A DNA stretch of 64,000 nt, taken from positions 124,001 to 188,000 of the forward strand of contig CAVRFX010000008.1 in NCBI GenBank assembly GCA_963720645.1, written 5' to 3'. This document shows, one piece after another, positions 45,074-53,846 of the stretch (position 1 is the stretch's first letter; every line of letters starts with the position of its first letter). The stretch is from RYN-230 sp963720645. GTDB lineage: Bacteria; Actinomycetota; Actinomycetes; Streptosporangiales; Streptosporangiaceae. Under the pieces are notes generated by a model that did no database searches, had not been told where the DNA came from, and saw only the letters and a program-made list of their open reading frames with translations. The position numbers were made by a program, and so were the translations under genes.

Positions 45074-46414
45074 ATGATGGATGGCAGTGATCGCCAGGCC
45101 AGTTCACCGGAGGCACGCTCGGAGCCGAAACCCAAACGCCGGGCCCGGCCCCGTTTCCGGGTGCTGGCCGCTGCGGGAGGGGGGGCCGTCCTGGTCTCCG
45201 CGGTCCTCGCCGCCTGCGGGACCAGCAACGCCAGCACCGGCCCGGTCACGCTGAACTTCTATAACTTCCCGGACCCGTCCGGTGCGGTCCAGACGGCGGC
45301 GGACAACTGCAGCGCGGCGAGCCACGGGCGCTACAAGATCGTCTACCAGAAGCTGCAGAACGCCGCCGACCAGCAGCGGCTGCAGATGGCGCGGCGGCTG
45401 GCCGCCCACGACTCCTCCATGGACATCCTCGGCCTCGACGTCACCTGGGAGGCTGAGTTCGCCCAGGCCGGCTGGATCCGGCCGTGGACCGGCACGCTCA
45501 AGCAGCAGGCCATCAAGGGCACCCTGGCCGGGCCGCTGAAGACCGCGACCTGGCGTGGCCAGCTGGTCGCGGTGCCCTACAACAGCAACACCCAGCTGCT
45601 CTGGTACCGGTCGGACCTGGTGAAGAAGCCACCGGCCACCTGGTCGCAGATGTTCGCCGACGCCCAGGCGCTGGCCAAGCAGGGCAAGCCGCACCTGATC
45701 GAGATCCAGGGTGCGCAGTACGAGGGCACGGTCGTCTGGTTCAACACGCTGGTGGCCAGCGCGGGCGGCAGCATCCTGAACCCCACCTCGACCCAGGCCC
45801 AGCTCGGGGCGCCCGCGGTCAGGGCGCTGACGATCATGAAGACGCTGGCCAGCTCATCGTCGGCCGACCCGTCGCTCGGCGTGCAGATGGAGGACCAGAA
45901 CCGGCTGGCCATGGAGGCGGGCACGGCCGCGTTCGAGCTGAACTACCCCTACGTCTATCCGTCGATGAAGGCCGACAACCCCAAGCTGTTCAAGGTCTTC
46001 AAGTGGGCGCCGTACCCGAGCGTCACCCCGGGCACCCGGGCCAAGGTGACGATCGGCGGCATCGACCTGGCGGTCAGCTCCTACTCCCCGCACCCGCAGC
46101 AAGCCTTCCAGGCGGCGCTGTGCCTGCGCAACGCCGACAACCAGCTGATCGCCGCGGTCAAGGGCGGGCTGCCGCCCACCCTGGCCAGCGTCTACAGCAA
46201 CCCGAAGATGCAGGGCCCCTACCCGTTCCGCCAGCTGATCCTGCAGCAGGTCAACAACGGGTCCGTGCGGCCCAAGACCCCGCTCTACCAGGTCGTGTCG
46301 GTGGCGATCTCGCACCAGGTCTCGCCACCCAGCTCGATCAACCCGGTGAGCACCGAGCAGAACATGAGAACGCAGATCAACAACGCCCTGACCGGAAAGG
46401 GGCTGACTCCGTGA
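45074..46414 (+). CDS. sugar ABC transporter substrate-binding lipoprotein (LpqY-like)
   Basis: The 446-residue family 1 solute-binding protein has a basic N-terminus (KPKRRARPRFR), a hydrophobic stretch and the lipobox LAAC near residue 48, so it is a lipoprotein at the outer face of the membrane. Downstream, VTLNFYNFPDPSG, YNSNTQLLWYRSDLV and the C-terminal EQNMRTQINNAL are typical. ATG 45074 (or 45077) follows cgggaggcacc. With two permeases and an ATPase in order it matches the LpqY-SugABC trehalose importer; the exact sugar is unproven. Confidence 0.9.
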   Translation: MMDGSDRQASSPEARSEPKPKRRARPRFRVLAAAGGGAVLVSAVLAACGTSNASTGPVTLNFYNFPDPSGAVQTAADNCSAASHGRYKIVYQKLQNAADQQRLQMARRLAAHDSSMDILGLDVTWEAEFAQAGWIRPWTGTLKQQAIKGTLAGPLKTATWRGQLVAVPYNSNTQLLWYRSDLVKKPPATWSQMFADAQALAKQGKPHLIEIQGAQYEGTVVWFNTLVASAGGSILNPTSTQAQLGAPAVRALTIMKTLASSSSADPSLGVQMEDQNRLAMEAGTAAFELNYPYVYPSMKADNPKLFKVFKWAPYPSVTPGTRAKVTIGGIDLAVSSYSPHPQQAFQAALCLRNADNQLIAAVKGGLPPTLASVYSNPKMQGPYPFRQLILQQVNNGSVRPKTPLYQVVSVAISHQVSPPSSINPVSTEQNMRTQINNALTGKGLTP

Positions 46415-46445
46415 GCGCCCCGCGCACGCCCAGAGAGGTGGAGAC

Positions 46446-47387
46446 ATGACCACCGTCACTCCTCCGGTTACCGCCCAGGAACCCGCCGCCGGGCGCCACG
46501 GTCGGCCCCGGCTGTCCGAAGGGGCCCGCGCGGAACGGCGGCTGGGCTGGCTGCTGTGCGCGCCCGCGGTGATCGTCATGGTCGCGGTGACCGCCTACCC
46601 GATCGGCTACGCGATCTTCCTGTCGCTCGAGCGCTACATCATGTCGTCACCGCAGCTCACCAAGTTCGTCGGGCTGAGCAACTACGGGGCCGTGCTCAGC
46701 TCCCCGTTCTGGTGGCACGCGCTGGTGGTGACCATCATCATCACGGTGGTGTCGGTGGCCATCGAGTTCGTGCTCGGCATGGCGCTGGCGCTGCTGATGT
46801 ACCGGACGATCTGGGGGAAGGGCGGGGTCCGCACCCTGATCCTGATCCCCTACGGGATCGTGACCGTGGCCGCCGCGTTCAGCTGGCTGTACGCCTGGAC
46901 ACCGAGCACCGGGTACCTGTCCGCGGCGTTCGGGAACGCGGCCCCGCTGACTTCCACGACCCAGGCGATCGGTGTCATCATCCTGGCCGAGATCTGGAAG
47001 ACCACGGCGTTCATGGCGCTGCTGCTGATGGCCGGGCTGTCGCTGGTGCCCGAGGACCTGCTCAAGGCGGCCAAGGTGGACGGGGCGACCGCCTGGCAGC
47101 GGTTCACCCGGGTGATGCTGCCGCTGATGAAGCCCGCGATCCTGGTGGCGCTGCTGTTCCGGACGCTCGACGCGTTCCGGATCTTCGACAACATCTACAT
47201 CCTCACCCAGGGCAACAACGGCACCGGGTCGGTGTCGATGCTGACCTACGACAACCTGTTCACCGGACTGAACCTGGGCATCGGCTCGGCGCTGTCCGTC
47301 CTGATCCTGATCTGCGTGGCGATCATCGCGGTCGTGTTCATCAAGATCTTCGGCGCCGCCGCTCCCGGGACGGACCTACGGCGATGA
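46446..47387 (+). CDS. sugar ABC transporter permease (SugA-like)
   Basis: The 313-residue permease of the MalF type has six membrane segments, the first at about residues 35-58. The cytoplasmic EAA-type loop that docks on the ATPase reads AAKVDGATAWQRFTRVMLPLMKP. ATG 46446 follows agagaggtggagac, 31 nt after the binding-protein gene. Confidence 0.93.
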   Translation: MTTVTPPVTAQEPAAGRHGRPRLSEGARAERRLGWLLCAPAVIVMVAVTAYPIGYAIFLSLERYIMSSPQLTKFVGLSNYGAVLSSPFWWHALVVTIIITVVSVAIEFVLGMALALLMYRTIWGKGGVRTLILIPYGIVTVAAAFSWLYAWTPSTGYLSAAFGNAAPLTSTTQAIGVIILAEIWKTTAFMALLLMAGLSLVPEDLLKAAKVDGATAWQRFTRVMLPLMKPAILVALLFRTLDAFRIFDNIYILTQGNNGTGSVSMLTYDNLFTGLNLGIGSALSVLILICVAIIAVVFIKIFGAAAPGTDLRR

Positions 47388-47421
47388 TGTCGGCTACGCG
47401 AGCAACGGAGGTGCCACGCTG

Positions 47422-48252
47422 ATGGCCACGACGACACCGGCGAAGGTCGGGTGGAGTGTCGCGAACATCGTCACGATCGTGCTCGTGCTGATCCCGCTGG
47501 TGTGGATCATCTCCCTGTCGTTCAAGACGACCGCCTCGATCACCGATCCGACCTACTTCCCCGTCAAATGGACGTGGTCCAACTACTCCGGGATCCTGAC
47601 CACCTCCACCTTCCTGCGGCCGCTGCTGAACTCGATCGGCATCGGGCTGATCGCCACGTTCATCGCGGTCGTGCTGGCCTCGATGGCGGCGTACGCGGTG
47701 GCCCGGCTGAACTTCCCGGGGAAGACCGTGCTGATCGGCCTGTCGCTGCTGATCGCGATGTTCCCGGCGATCGCGCTGGCCACCCCGCTGTTCAACATCG
47801 AGCGGATCCTGGGCCTGTTCGATACCTGGCCGGGGCTGATCATCCCGTACGTGGCGACCGGCCTGCCGCTCGGCATCTACACGCTGTCCGCGTTCTTCCG
47901 GGAGATCCCGTGGGAGCTGGAGAAGGCGGCCAAGGTGGACGGGGCCACCCCGTTCCAGGCCTTCACGCGGGTCATCGCGCCGCTGGCCGCGCCGGGCATG
48001 GTCACCACCGCCATCCTGGTCTTCCTGTTCTGCTGGAACGAGTTCCTGTTCGCGATCACGCTGACCGCGACGCTCAATGCCCGCACCGCGCCGGCGGCGC
48101 TCTCGTTCTTCACCGGGAACTCGCAGTTCGCGGTGCCGACCGGGTCGATCTCCGCGGCGGCGGTGGTCATCACCATTCCCATCATCATCTTCGTGCTGTT
48201 CTTCCAGCGCCGGATCGTGGCCGGACTGACCTCCGGCGCGGTCAAGGGCTGA
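47422..48252 (+). CDS. sugar ABC transporter permease (SugB-like)
   Basis: The 276-residue permease of the MalG type has six membrane segments and the EAA-type loop AAKVDGATPFQAFTRVIAPLAAP. ATG 47422 follows caacggaggtgccacgctg. It is the second permease of the importer, with the ATPase gene 17 nt downstream. Confidence 0.93.
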   Translation: MATTTPAKVGWSVANIVTIVLVLIPLVWIISLSFKTTASITDPTYFPVKWTWSNYSGILTTSTFLRPLLNSIGIGLIATFIAVVLASMAAYAVARLNFPGKTVLIGLSLLIAMFPAIALATPLFNIERILGLFDTWPGLIIPYVATGLPLGIYTLSAFFREIPWELEKAAKVDGATPFQAFTRVIAPLAAPGMVTTAILVFLFCWNEFLFAITLTATLNARTAPAALSFFTGNSQFAVPTGSISAAAVVITIPIIIFVLFFQRRIVAGLTSGAVKG

Positions 48253-48269
48253 GTGAAAGGGGCTATGCA

Positions 48270-49562
48270 GTGGCCGAGATAATCCTGGAACACGTCACCA
48301 AGCGCTTCCCCGACGGTGCGCTCGCGGTTGACGACTTCAACATAGACATCGCGGACGGCGAGTTCGTCATCCTGGTCGGGCCGTCCGGCTGCGGCAAGTC
48401 CACGACGCTGAACATGATCGCGGGCCTGGAGGACATCACCGAGGGTGAGCTGCGCATCGCCGGCAAGGTCGTCAACGACAAGGCGCCCAAGGACCGGGAC
48501 ATCGCGATGGTGTTCCAGAGCTATGCGCTGTACCCGCACATGACGGTCCGGGAGAACATGGGCTTCGCGCTGAAGCTGGCCAAGACCCCGCAGAACGTCA
48601 TCAACGAGAAGGTCGAGGAGGCCGCGCGGATCCTGGACCTGACCCAGCACCTGGACCGCAAGCCGGCCAACCTGTCCGGCGGTCAGCGGCAGCGGGTCGC
48701 GATGGGCCGGGCCATCGTCCGTGACCCGTCCGTGTTCCTGATGGACGAGCCGCTGTCCAACCTGGACGCGAAGCTGCGCGTGCAGATGCGCACCGAGGTG
48801 TCCCGGATCCAGCGGCGGCTCGGCACCACCATGGTCTATGTGACCCACGACCAGACCGAGGCCATGACGCTCGGCGACCGGGTGGCGGTCATGCGCAGTG
48901 GCCTCCTTCAGCAGGTGGCGTCGCCGCAGGAACTCTACGACCGGCCCGCCAACCTGTTCGTGGCCGGCTTCATCGGCTCGCCCGCGATGAACTTCATGTC
49001 GGGCACGCTCGAGGAAGGCCACCTGCGCACCGGCCTCGGGGACATCGAGCTGTCCGGCCGGCTCCAGCAGAGCCTGGCGGGCTCCTCGTCCGGGCGGGAC
49101 GTGATCGTCGGTATCCGGCCGGAGAACTTCGAGGATGCCACGATGGTGTCCAGCGAGAACCGGCACAACGGGGTCACGTTCCAGGCCACCGTGGACGTCA
49201 TCGAGTCCCTGGGCTCGGAGAAGTACGTCTACTTCACCCAGGATCTGGGCTTGGTGGACTCGAAGGAACTCGCCGAGCTGGCCCGCGATTCCGGCCGTGC
49301 GGACACCGGTGACAGCAGCGAGACCGTGGTAGCCCGGCTCGACCCGGCCACCACGATCTCCGAGGGCAGCGCCGCCCAGCTCTGGGTGGACACCCGGGCG
49401 CTGCATGTCTTCGACCCGGCCACCGGGGAGAACCTGACCCTGGGCGACTCCGGCACGCGCGGGGCGTCGGGCCCTGCGGACACGGGGGGCGGCGCGCCGG
49501 CCCAGGCCGAGCCGACGGCGGCCGGGCAGGACTCCGGCTCGCCCGCCGCACCGCAGGCGTAA
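48270..49562 (+). CDS. sugar ABC transporter ATP-binding protein (SugC/MsmK-like)
   Basis: The 430-residue ATPase energises the importer. It has Walker A GPSGCGKST, the signature LSGGQRQRVAMGRA, Walker B VFLMDEPLSNLD and the switch His in YVTHDQTEAM. The C-terminal regulatory part contains a TOBE-like fold (VGIRPENFEDA). The chain is about 50 residues longer than usual, with an Asp/Ser-rich insert (RDSGRADTGDSSE) and an Ala/Pro/Gly-rich tail. GTG 48270 is the homology-supported start. Confidence 0.93.
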   Translation: MAEIILEHVTKRFPDGALAVDDFNIDIADGEFVILVGPSGCGKSTTLNMIAGLEDITEGELRIAGKVVNDKAPKDRDIAMVFQSYALYPHMTVRENMGFALKLAKTPQNVINEKVEEAARILDLTQHLDRKPANLSGGQRQRVAMGRAIVRDPSVFLMDEPLSNLDAKLRVQMRTEVSRIQRRLGTTMVYVTHDQTEAMTLGDRVAVMRSGLLQQVASPQELYDRPANLFVAGFIGSPAMNFMSGTLEEGHLRTGLGDIELSGRLQQSLAGSSSGRDVIVGIRPENFEDATMVSSENRHNGVTFQATVDVIESLGSEKYVYFTQDLGLVDSKELAELARDSGRADTGDSSETVVARLDPATTISEGSAAQLWVDTRALHVFDPATGENLTLGDSGTRGASGPADTGGGAPAQAEPTAAGQDSGSPAAPQA

Positions 49563-49599
49563 CCGGCCGTCGCGCCAGCCAGCGGCTGCGCCGCCGCAT

Positions 49600-50625
49600 C
49601 TAGTCCGCGGCGGCGCCGCCGTCCTGGTCTGCCGCGATGCTGGCGTCCTGGTCCGCGCCGCCGCCGCCGTCCTGGTCTGCTGGGTCCTGGTCTGCTGCGG
49701 TGCCGGCGTCCTGGCCGGGCGCGGTGCCGTCCTTGTGCGGCGACACCGCCACGGCGCCTGAGCCGCGGATACGCCAGCGGGGGGCCCGGAATTGCCGCTG
49801 GAGTTCCTCGATGACCTCGTCGTTCCACTCGTGGGTGCGGATCAGCCGGTAGCGCTCCCGGGCGATGGTCAGGTACGCGTCGGCGTCGGTGCCCGAGCCG
49901 ACCAGGTCCGCGGCGTGCAGCAGGCGCACCACCGGGGTGAACTCCTCGGTGAACCAGCGGCGGGACACCTCGCCCCGGTCGTAGAACTTGTGCTCGTGCT
50001 GCATCAGCCGGAAACCCCAGGCCTCCACGGCCTCGCCGAGTTCCGCGTAGCCCCAGGGATCGGAGAAAGTGATCTTGGCGTAGGCCTGCGGGCTCAGCTT
50101 GACCCGGGAGCGGAACAGCCGCTCGTAGTTCTTGAACAGCAGGTCGCCGCGGCGGCGGATGCCCCGGGCGGGCACCGCGGTGAGGATCTCGGTCACGTAG
50201 GCGTCGATCGTCTTCTGCCCCATGGCCAGCGCGATCGAGACCCGGTGATGCCCGTCGGAGACGAAGTGCAGGTTGCCGACGCGGTAGACGTCGATAGGCG
50301 GGATCGACTCACCGCGGCGCTGGGCCAGGGCCAGCCGCTCCCAGCGTTCCCGGACCCGGCTGGAGGTGGGCCGGAACCGGCGGTCGAAGTCCCGGGTGGA
50401 GTCGACGGTGCCCACCACGGTGTCGAGCTTGATCACCTGCAGGCCCAGCTTGCGCTCGCCGGTCATCCCCAGCGCGGCCACCACCTCGTCGAACGGCAGG
50501 ATGAGGTTGACGTCGTCCGGTTCCCGGCGCAGTCGCTGGGATAGCCGGGCCAGCACCTGCCGCCGCCGGGCGCGCTGGAAGTCGTTCTCCACGTCGGCCC
50601 GGGGGAACCCCGTGTCAGCGGGCAT
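49600..50625 (-). CDS. ParB-like domain protein
   Basis: The product of about 341 residues has a ParB/sulfiredoxin-like core (PIDVYRVGNLHFVSDGHHRVSIALAMGQKTIDAYV) at about residues 110-150 but no ParA partner nearby. It therefore looks like a chromosomal ParB-like nuclease-fold protein, not a partition protein. The tail is an Asp/Gln/Ala repeat (DQDPADQDGGGGADQD). ATG 50625 overlaps the stop of the metallophosphoesterase gene by 11 nt; in-frame starts at 50655, 50643 and 50640 are alternatives. Function is unknown. Confidence 0.75.
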   Translation of the reverse strand: MPADTGFPRADVENDFQRARRRQVLARLSQRLRREPDDVNLILPFDEVVAALGMTGERKLGLQVIKLDTVVGTVDSTRDFDRRFRPTSSRVRERWERLALAQRRGESIPPIDVYRVGNLHFVSDGHHRVSIALAMGQKTIDAYVTEILTAVPARGIRRRGDLLFKNYERLFRSRVKLSPQAYAKITFSDPWGYAELGEAVEAWGFRLMQHEHKFYDRGEVSRRWFTEEFTPVVRLLHAADLVGSGTDADAYLTIARERYRLIRTHEWNDEVIEELQRQFRAPRWRIRGSGAVAVSPHKDGTAPGQDAGTAADQDPADQDGGGGADQDASIAADQDGGAAAD

Positions 50626-51499
50626 CGCGGTCGCCACCATCATGGTCACGAGCACCGTGGTGGCCGAGCCGGGTGGAACCAGCCCGGGTGTAGCCGGCCC
50701 GGGTGGAACCAGCCCCGTTCAAGCCCGCACTGTTGTGGCTCGCACTGTTGTGGCCAGCCCGGTTATAACCGGCACTGTGGTGCCCGGTCACGTCGGTGAC
50801 CCGGCCCGTCGCGGGCTCGAGGTCGAAGAGCTGCCATCCGGTCACGTTCCGGACCAGCGTGCGGCCAAGCCAGTGGTCCCGGCCGCCGGCCGGATCCGGG
50901 TCCACGTGCCCATGCAGCAGCAGGGGCGGTTGCACTCGCCCGGCGAGGACGTTGAGGGCGGGAAAGCCCTGGTGCACCGGATCCGCCCCGTCACCCACGC
51001 CGCGCGGCGCGGAGTGGGTCAGCAGCACGTCCAGCCGGTGTGAACGCCCGCGGCGCGGCCCGCCGCGAAGCTGGCCCAGGGTCATCCCGTGCCGCCGGAT
51101 CCGGCCGGCCAGCCGCCGGGCCCGGCGGGCCTGCTGCCGGTCGCTGTACTGGTTCGGCCCGGGGCGGTAGCGGCGGGAGCCGCCCAGGCCGGCGATCCGA
51201 AGGCCGGCCACGTCCACGACCTGGCCATCCGCGCTGACCGCCCCGTCGGGCCACGGCGGCCGGGCCGGGAGCCCGGCCCGCAGGGTCAGGCCGGCCCGGC
51301 TGAGGTGGTACCCGGACAGGTCAGGGTCGTGATTGCCGGGCACGAAGACCAGCGGCACGTCGAGTGCGTTCATCAGGTAGCCCAGGTACTCGAACGGCAG
51401 GTCGCCGCAGGCCAGGATGAGGCCGGCGCCGCGCGCCGGGCCGACGTCGGCCCACAGGCCTTCCTCGACCACGTCGGAGACAGCCAGGACGCGCACCAC
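50615..51499 (-). CDS. metallophosphoesterase with a repetitive C-terminal tail
   Basis: The 294-residue protein has calcineurin-like metal motifs: AVSD near residue 6, ACGDLPFEYL, PGNHD, LTHSAPRG and LLHGHVD. The first motif lacks the usual DxH His. Residues about 238-294 are pentapeptide-like repeats of the type AGYNR, AGHNS and AGSTR, encoded by 15-nt units at 50620-50790. GTG 51499 is the start. The overlap with the ParB-like gene suggests co-expression. Substrate unknown. Confidence 0.82.
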   Translation of the reverse strand: MVRVLAVSDVVEEGLWADVGPARGAGLILACGDLPFEYLGYLMNALDVPLVFVPGNHDPDLSGYHLSRAGLTLRAGLPARPPWPDGAVSADGQVVDVAGLRIAGLGGSRRYRPGPNQYSDRQQARRARRLAGRIRRHGMTLGQLRGGPRRGRSHRLDVLLTHSAPRGVGDGADPVHQGFPALNVLAGRVQPPLLLHGHVDPDPAGGRDHWLGRTLVRNVTGWQLFDLEPATGRVTDVTGHHSAGYNRAGHNSASHNSAGLNGAGSTRAGYTRAGSTRLGHHGARDHDGGDRDAR

Positions 51500-51538
51500 A
51501 GGGAAATCGTACGCTGTGGCCCGGTTCCCGCCGACGGA

Positions 51539-51961
51539 TCAGCGCGACGCAGTTTCCCTGACGTCCAGGCCGTGGCGGCGCAGCGCGGCCTCGGCGCGGT
51601 AGATGTCGGCCTGCGGGACCTGGTCACCGGGGGGCAGCGGGGCGACGTCGAGCCGTTCGCACGCGACCCGCATCAGGTCCAGGTAAGCGCCGCGGAGCGC
51701 GCGCAGCCGCATGCCCTTGGCGGGCACGTCGCTGCGGGTCTCGGTGGCCTCCAGCTCGGCGCGCAGCCGCCGCATCCGGGCGGCCAGCCGCTCGATCGGC
51801 TCGACCATGACCGGGAGCGGGCTGGGATGCTTCCGCGAGCGGCGCTCCGCCGCCCAGCGGAACGCGCGGATGCTGCCCAGCACCGCGTACCCCAGGGCTG
51901 TGGGGAGGAGGATCACGAAGATCAGCTCGATGGCCGGGCTCACCCCCTCAGTCTCGGTCAC
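51539..51961 (-). CDS. small membrane protein with a predicted helical tail
   Basis: The product of about 140 residues has one membrane segment (AIELIFVILLPTALGYAVLGSI) near the N-terminus. A basic region (RWAAERRSRKH) and a long charged helix (IERLAARMRRLRAELEATETR) follow, then ADIYRAEAALRRHGLDV. The start is uncertain: GTG 51961 or GTG 51943. It lies 39 nt upstream of the metallophosphoesterase gene on the same strand. No family is recognised. Confidence 0.55.
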   Translation of the reverse strand: MTETEGVSPAIELIFVILLPTALGYAVLGSIRAFRWAAERRSRKHPSPLPVMVEPIERLAARMRRLRAELEATETRSDVPAKGMRLRALRGAYLDLMRVACERLDVAPLPPGDQVPQADIYRAEAALRRHGLDVRETASR

Positions 51962-52015
51962 GGCCCCAGGGCCTGGCAAGGGCCGGGGGAGGTCAAGGCG
52001 GCGCCGGCCTCCGGC

Positions 52016-52105
52016 CGGAGGCCGGCGTGCGCACAGGAGGCGTGCGGACAGGAGGCGTGCGGACAGGAGGCCGGCGTGTGGACAGGAGGCTGGCGGGTAC
52101 GGACG
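52016..52105. repeat. aggaggcgtgcggac tandem repeat
   Basis: Degenerate 15-18-nt units of aggaggcgtgcggac and variants, in the 257-nt gap between the divergent small membrane protein and GH13 genes. I see no gene here. Because aggagg is itself a ribosome-site word, the tract mimics several false starts. Confidence 0.65.
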
Positions 52106-52218
52106 AGCCGGCGGGCGGGCGGCAGGCCGGCCGCGGATGCAAATCGGCGGCCTCCGCGTTCTGCCAAGGGGAGTCTCGTGCTCGCCTGCCCCAGCCGACT
52201 ACACCGCCCGGGAGAACG

Positions 52219-53794
52219 ATGGACACGCCAGGGACCCAGCCCCGCTGGTGGCACGGAGCCACCCTGTACCAGATTTACGTCAGGTCCTGGCAGGACACCA
52301 ACGACGACGGCTACGGGGATCTCAACGGCGTCACCGCGCATCTGGACTACCTGTCCTGGCTCGGGGTGGACGGCATCTGGCTGTCCCCGACCATGCCGTC
52401 ACCCGACGATGACTGGGGCTACGACGTCTCGGACTACATGGGCGTCCACCCGGAGCTGGGCACGCTCGCCGACCTGGACCGGCTGATCGCCAAGGCCGGC
52501 CAGCGGGACCTGCGGGTCCTGCTCGACCTGGTGCCGAACCACACCAGCGACGCGCACCCCTGGTTCGTCGAGGCGGTCACCGACCCCCGCTCGCCGCACC
52601 GGGAGTTCTACGTCTGGGCCGACCCGGCCCCCGACGGGGGCCCGCCGAACAACTGGCTGGCCGCGACCGGCGCGACGGCCTGGACCCTGGACGAGGCCAG
52701 CGGCCAGTACTACCTGCACAACTTCCTGCCCAGCCAGCCCGACCTGAACTGGTGGAACCCGGCCGTGCACCAGGCGTTCGGTGACATCCTGCGGTTCTGG
52801 TTCGACCGCGGCGTGGCCGGCTTCCGGATCGACGTCGCCCAGGGGCTCTACAAGGACGCCCAGCTGCGCGACGATCCGCCGTCCCCGAGGGGGAGCTGGT
52901 CCGCGGCCGGTTCGGCCTGGCCCAGGTGTACAGCGCGAACCGGCCGGAGTCGCACGGAGTGTTCCGGGACTGGCGGAAGATCGCCGAGAGCTACCCGGTG
53001 CCCCGGGTGCTGCTCGGCGAGACGTGGGTCGGCAACCTGGATGCGCTGGCGGCCTTCCACGGCCAGGGGGATGAGCTGCAGCTCACCTTCAACTTCCCGT
53101 TCATCTTCTCCCCGTTCACCGCGGCCGCCCTGTCCAGCGTCGTGGCCGAGTCCCTGGAGAAGCTGCCCGCCGGGGAGTGCCCGGTCTGGACCGCGTCCAA
53201 CCACGACATCAGCCGGTTCCCCAGCCGCTGGTGCGCCGGGGACGAGCGCCGTACCCGGCTGGGCCTGCTGGTGCTGGCCACCCTGCCCGGCGCGCTCGTC
53301 CTGTACTACGGCGACGAGCTGGGCATGACGGACGTCGACGTCCCGGCCGGGCTGGTCCGCGACAAGATGAGGGCGGAAGCCGGAGCCCGGGAGAGCCGGG
53401 ACCGGGCCCGGACCCCGATGCGCTGGGACTCCTCACCGTCCGGGGGGTTCACGGGCGACCACGTGGCGCCCTGGCTGCCGTACGGGGACCCGCGAGCGGT
53501 TCCGTTGCGGAGATGCAAGCCCAGCCATCTTCCATCCTGCACCTGTGCCGCGATCTGCTGGCGCTGCGGCGCAGAGAATTCGCGGGCCTGCTGGCCAGCT
53601 ATGAGCAGCGGCCGGCCCCCCGCGGGGTGTGGGCCTACCGGACCGGGGACCTGGCGGTGGCGGCCAACTTCAGCGGCGAGCCGGCCACCCTGGACGGCCC
53701 GCCGGGCGCGGTGCTGATCAGCACCGGCGAGGGCGCGCTGGACGGGCTGGTGCTGCAGCCCTGGGCCGGGGTGATCGCCCGCTCGGCGGGGTGA
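52219..53794 (+). pseudogene. GH13 alpha-glucosidase, two frameshifts
   Basis: ATG 52219 starts a glycoside hydrolase 13 protein that opens WWHGATLYQIYVRSWQDTNDDG. The nucleophile Asp is in GVAGFRIDVAQ, the acid/base Glu in VLLGETWVGN and the third acid in TASNHD. The frame changes near 52880 (a missing G in gatccgccgtcc would restore DDPPVPEGELVRG) and near 53485-53500 (a missing C after ggggac). The end (AVAANFSGEPATL... VIARSAG) is at 53794. Joined, it gives a normal 520-530-residue enzyme. It could act on sugars brought in by the nearby transporter. Confidence 0.85.
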
Positions 53795-53846
53795 CGGCCG
53801 GGCGCCGGGTCAGGAGCGGGGTGCCGGGCCAGGACCGGGCGCCGGG

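Noticed and set aside
49600..50625. Plasmid or chromosome partition locus (parAB)
   Set aside because: Only a ParB-like core is present; there is no ParA ATPase, no parS-like site and no replication gene nearby.
53484..53522. Fifth copy of the dispersed repeat as an insertion in the GH13 gene
   Set aside because: The core is present, but the encoded ASGSVAEMQAQPSS aligns without extra length to the family, so insertion is not supported. It is kept only as a possible sequence match.
12241..53530. Shared word caagcccagccatc at about 12245 and 53520
   Set aside because: Matches of this length are expected by chance many times in 64 kb of this composition, and the flanks do not align.
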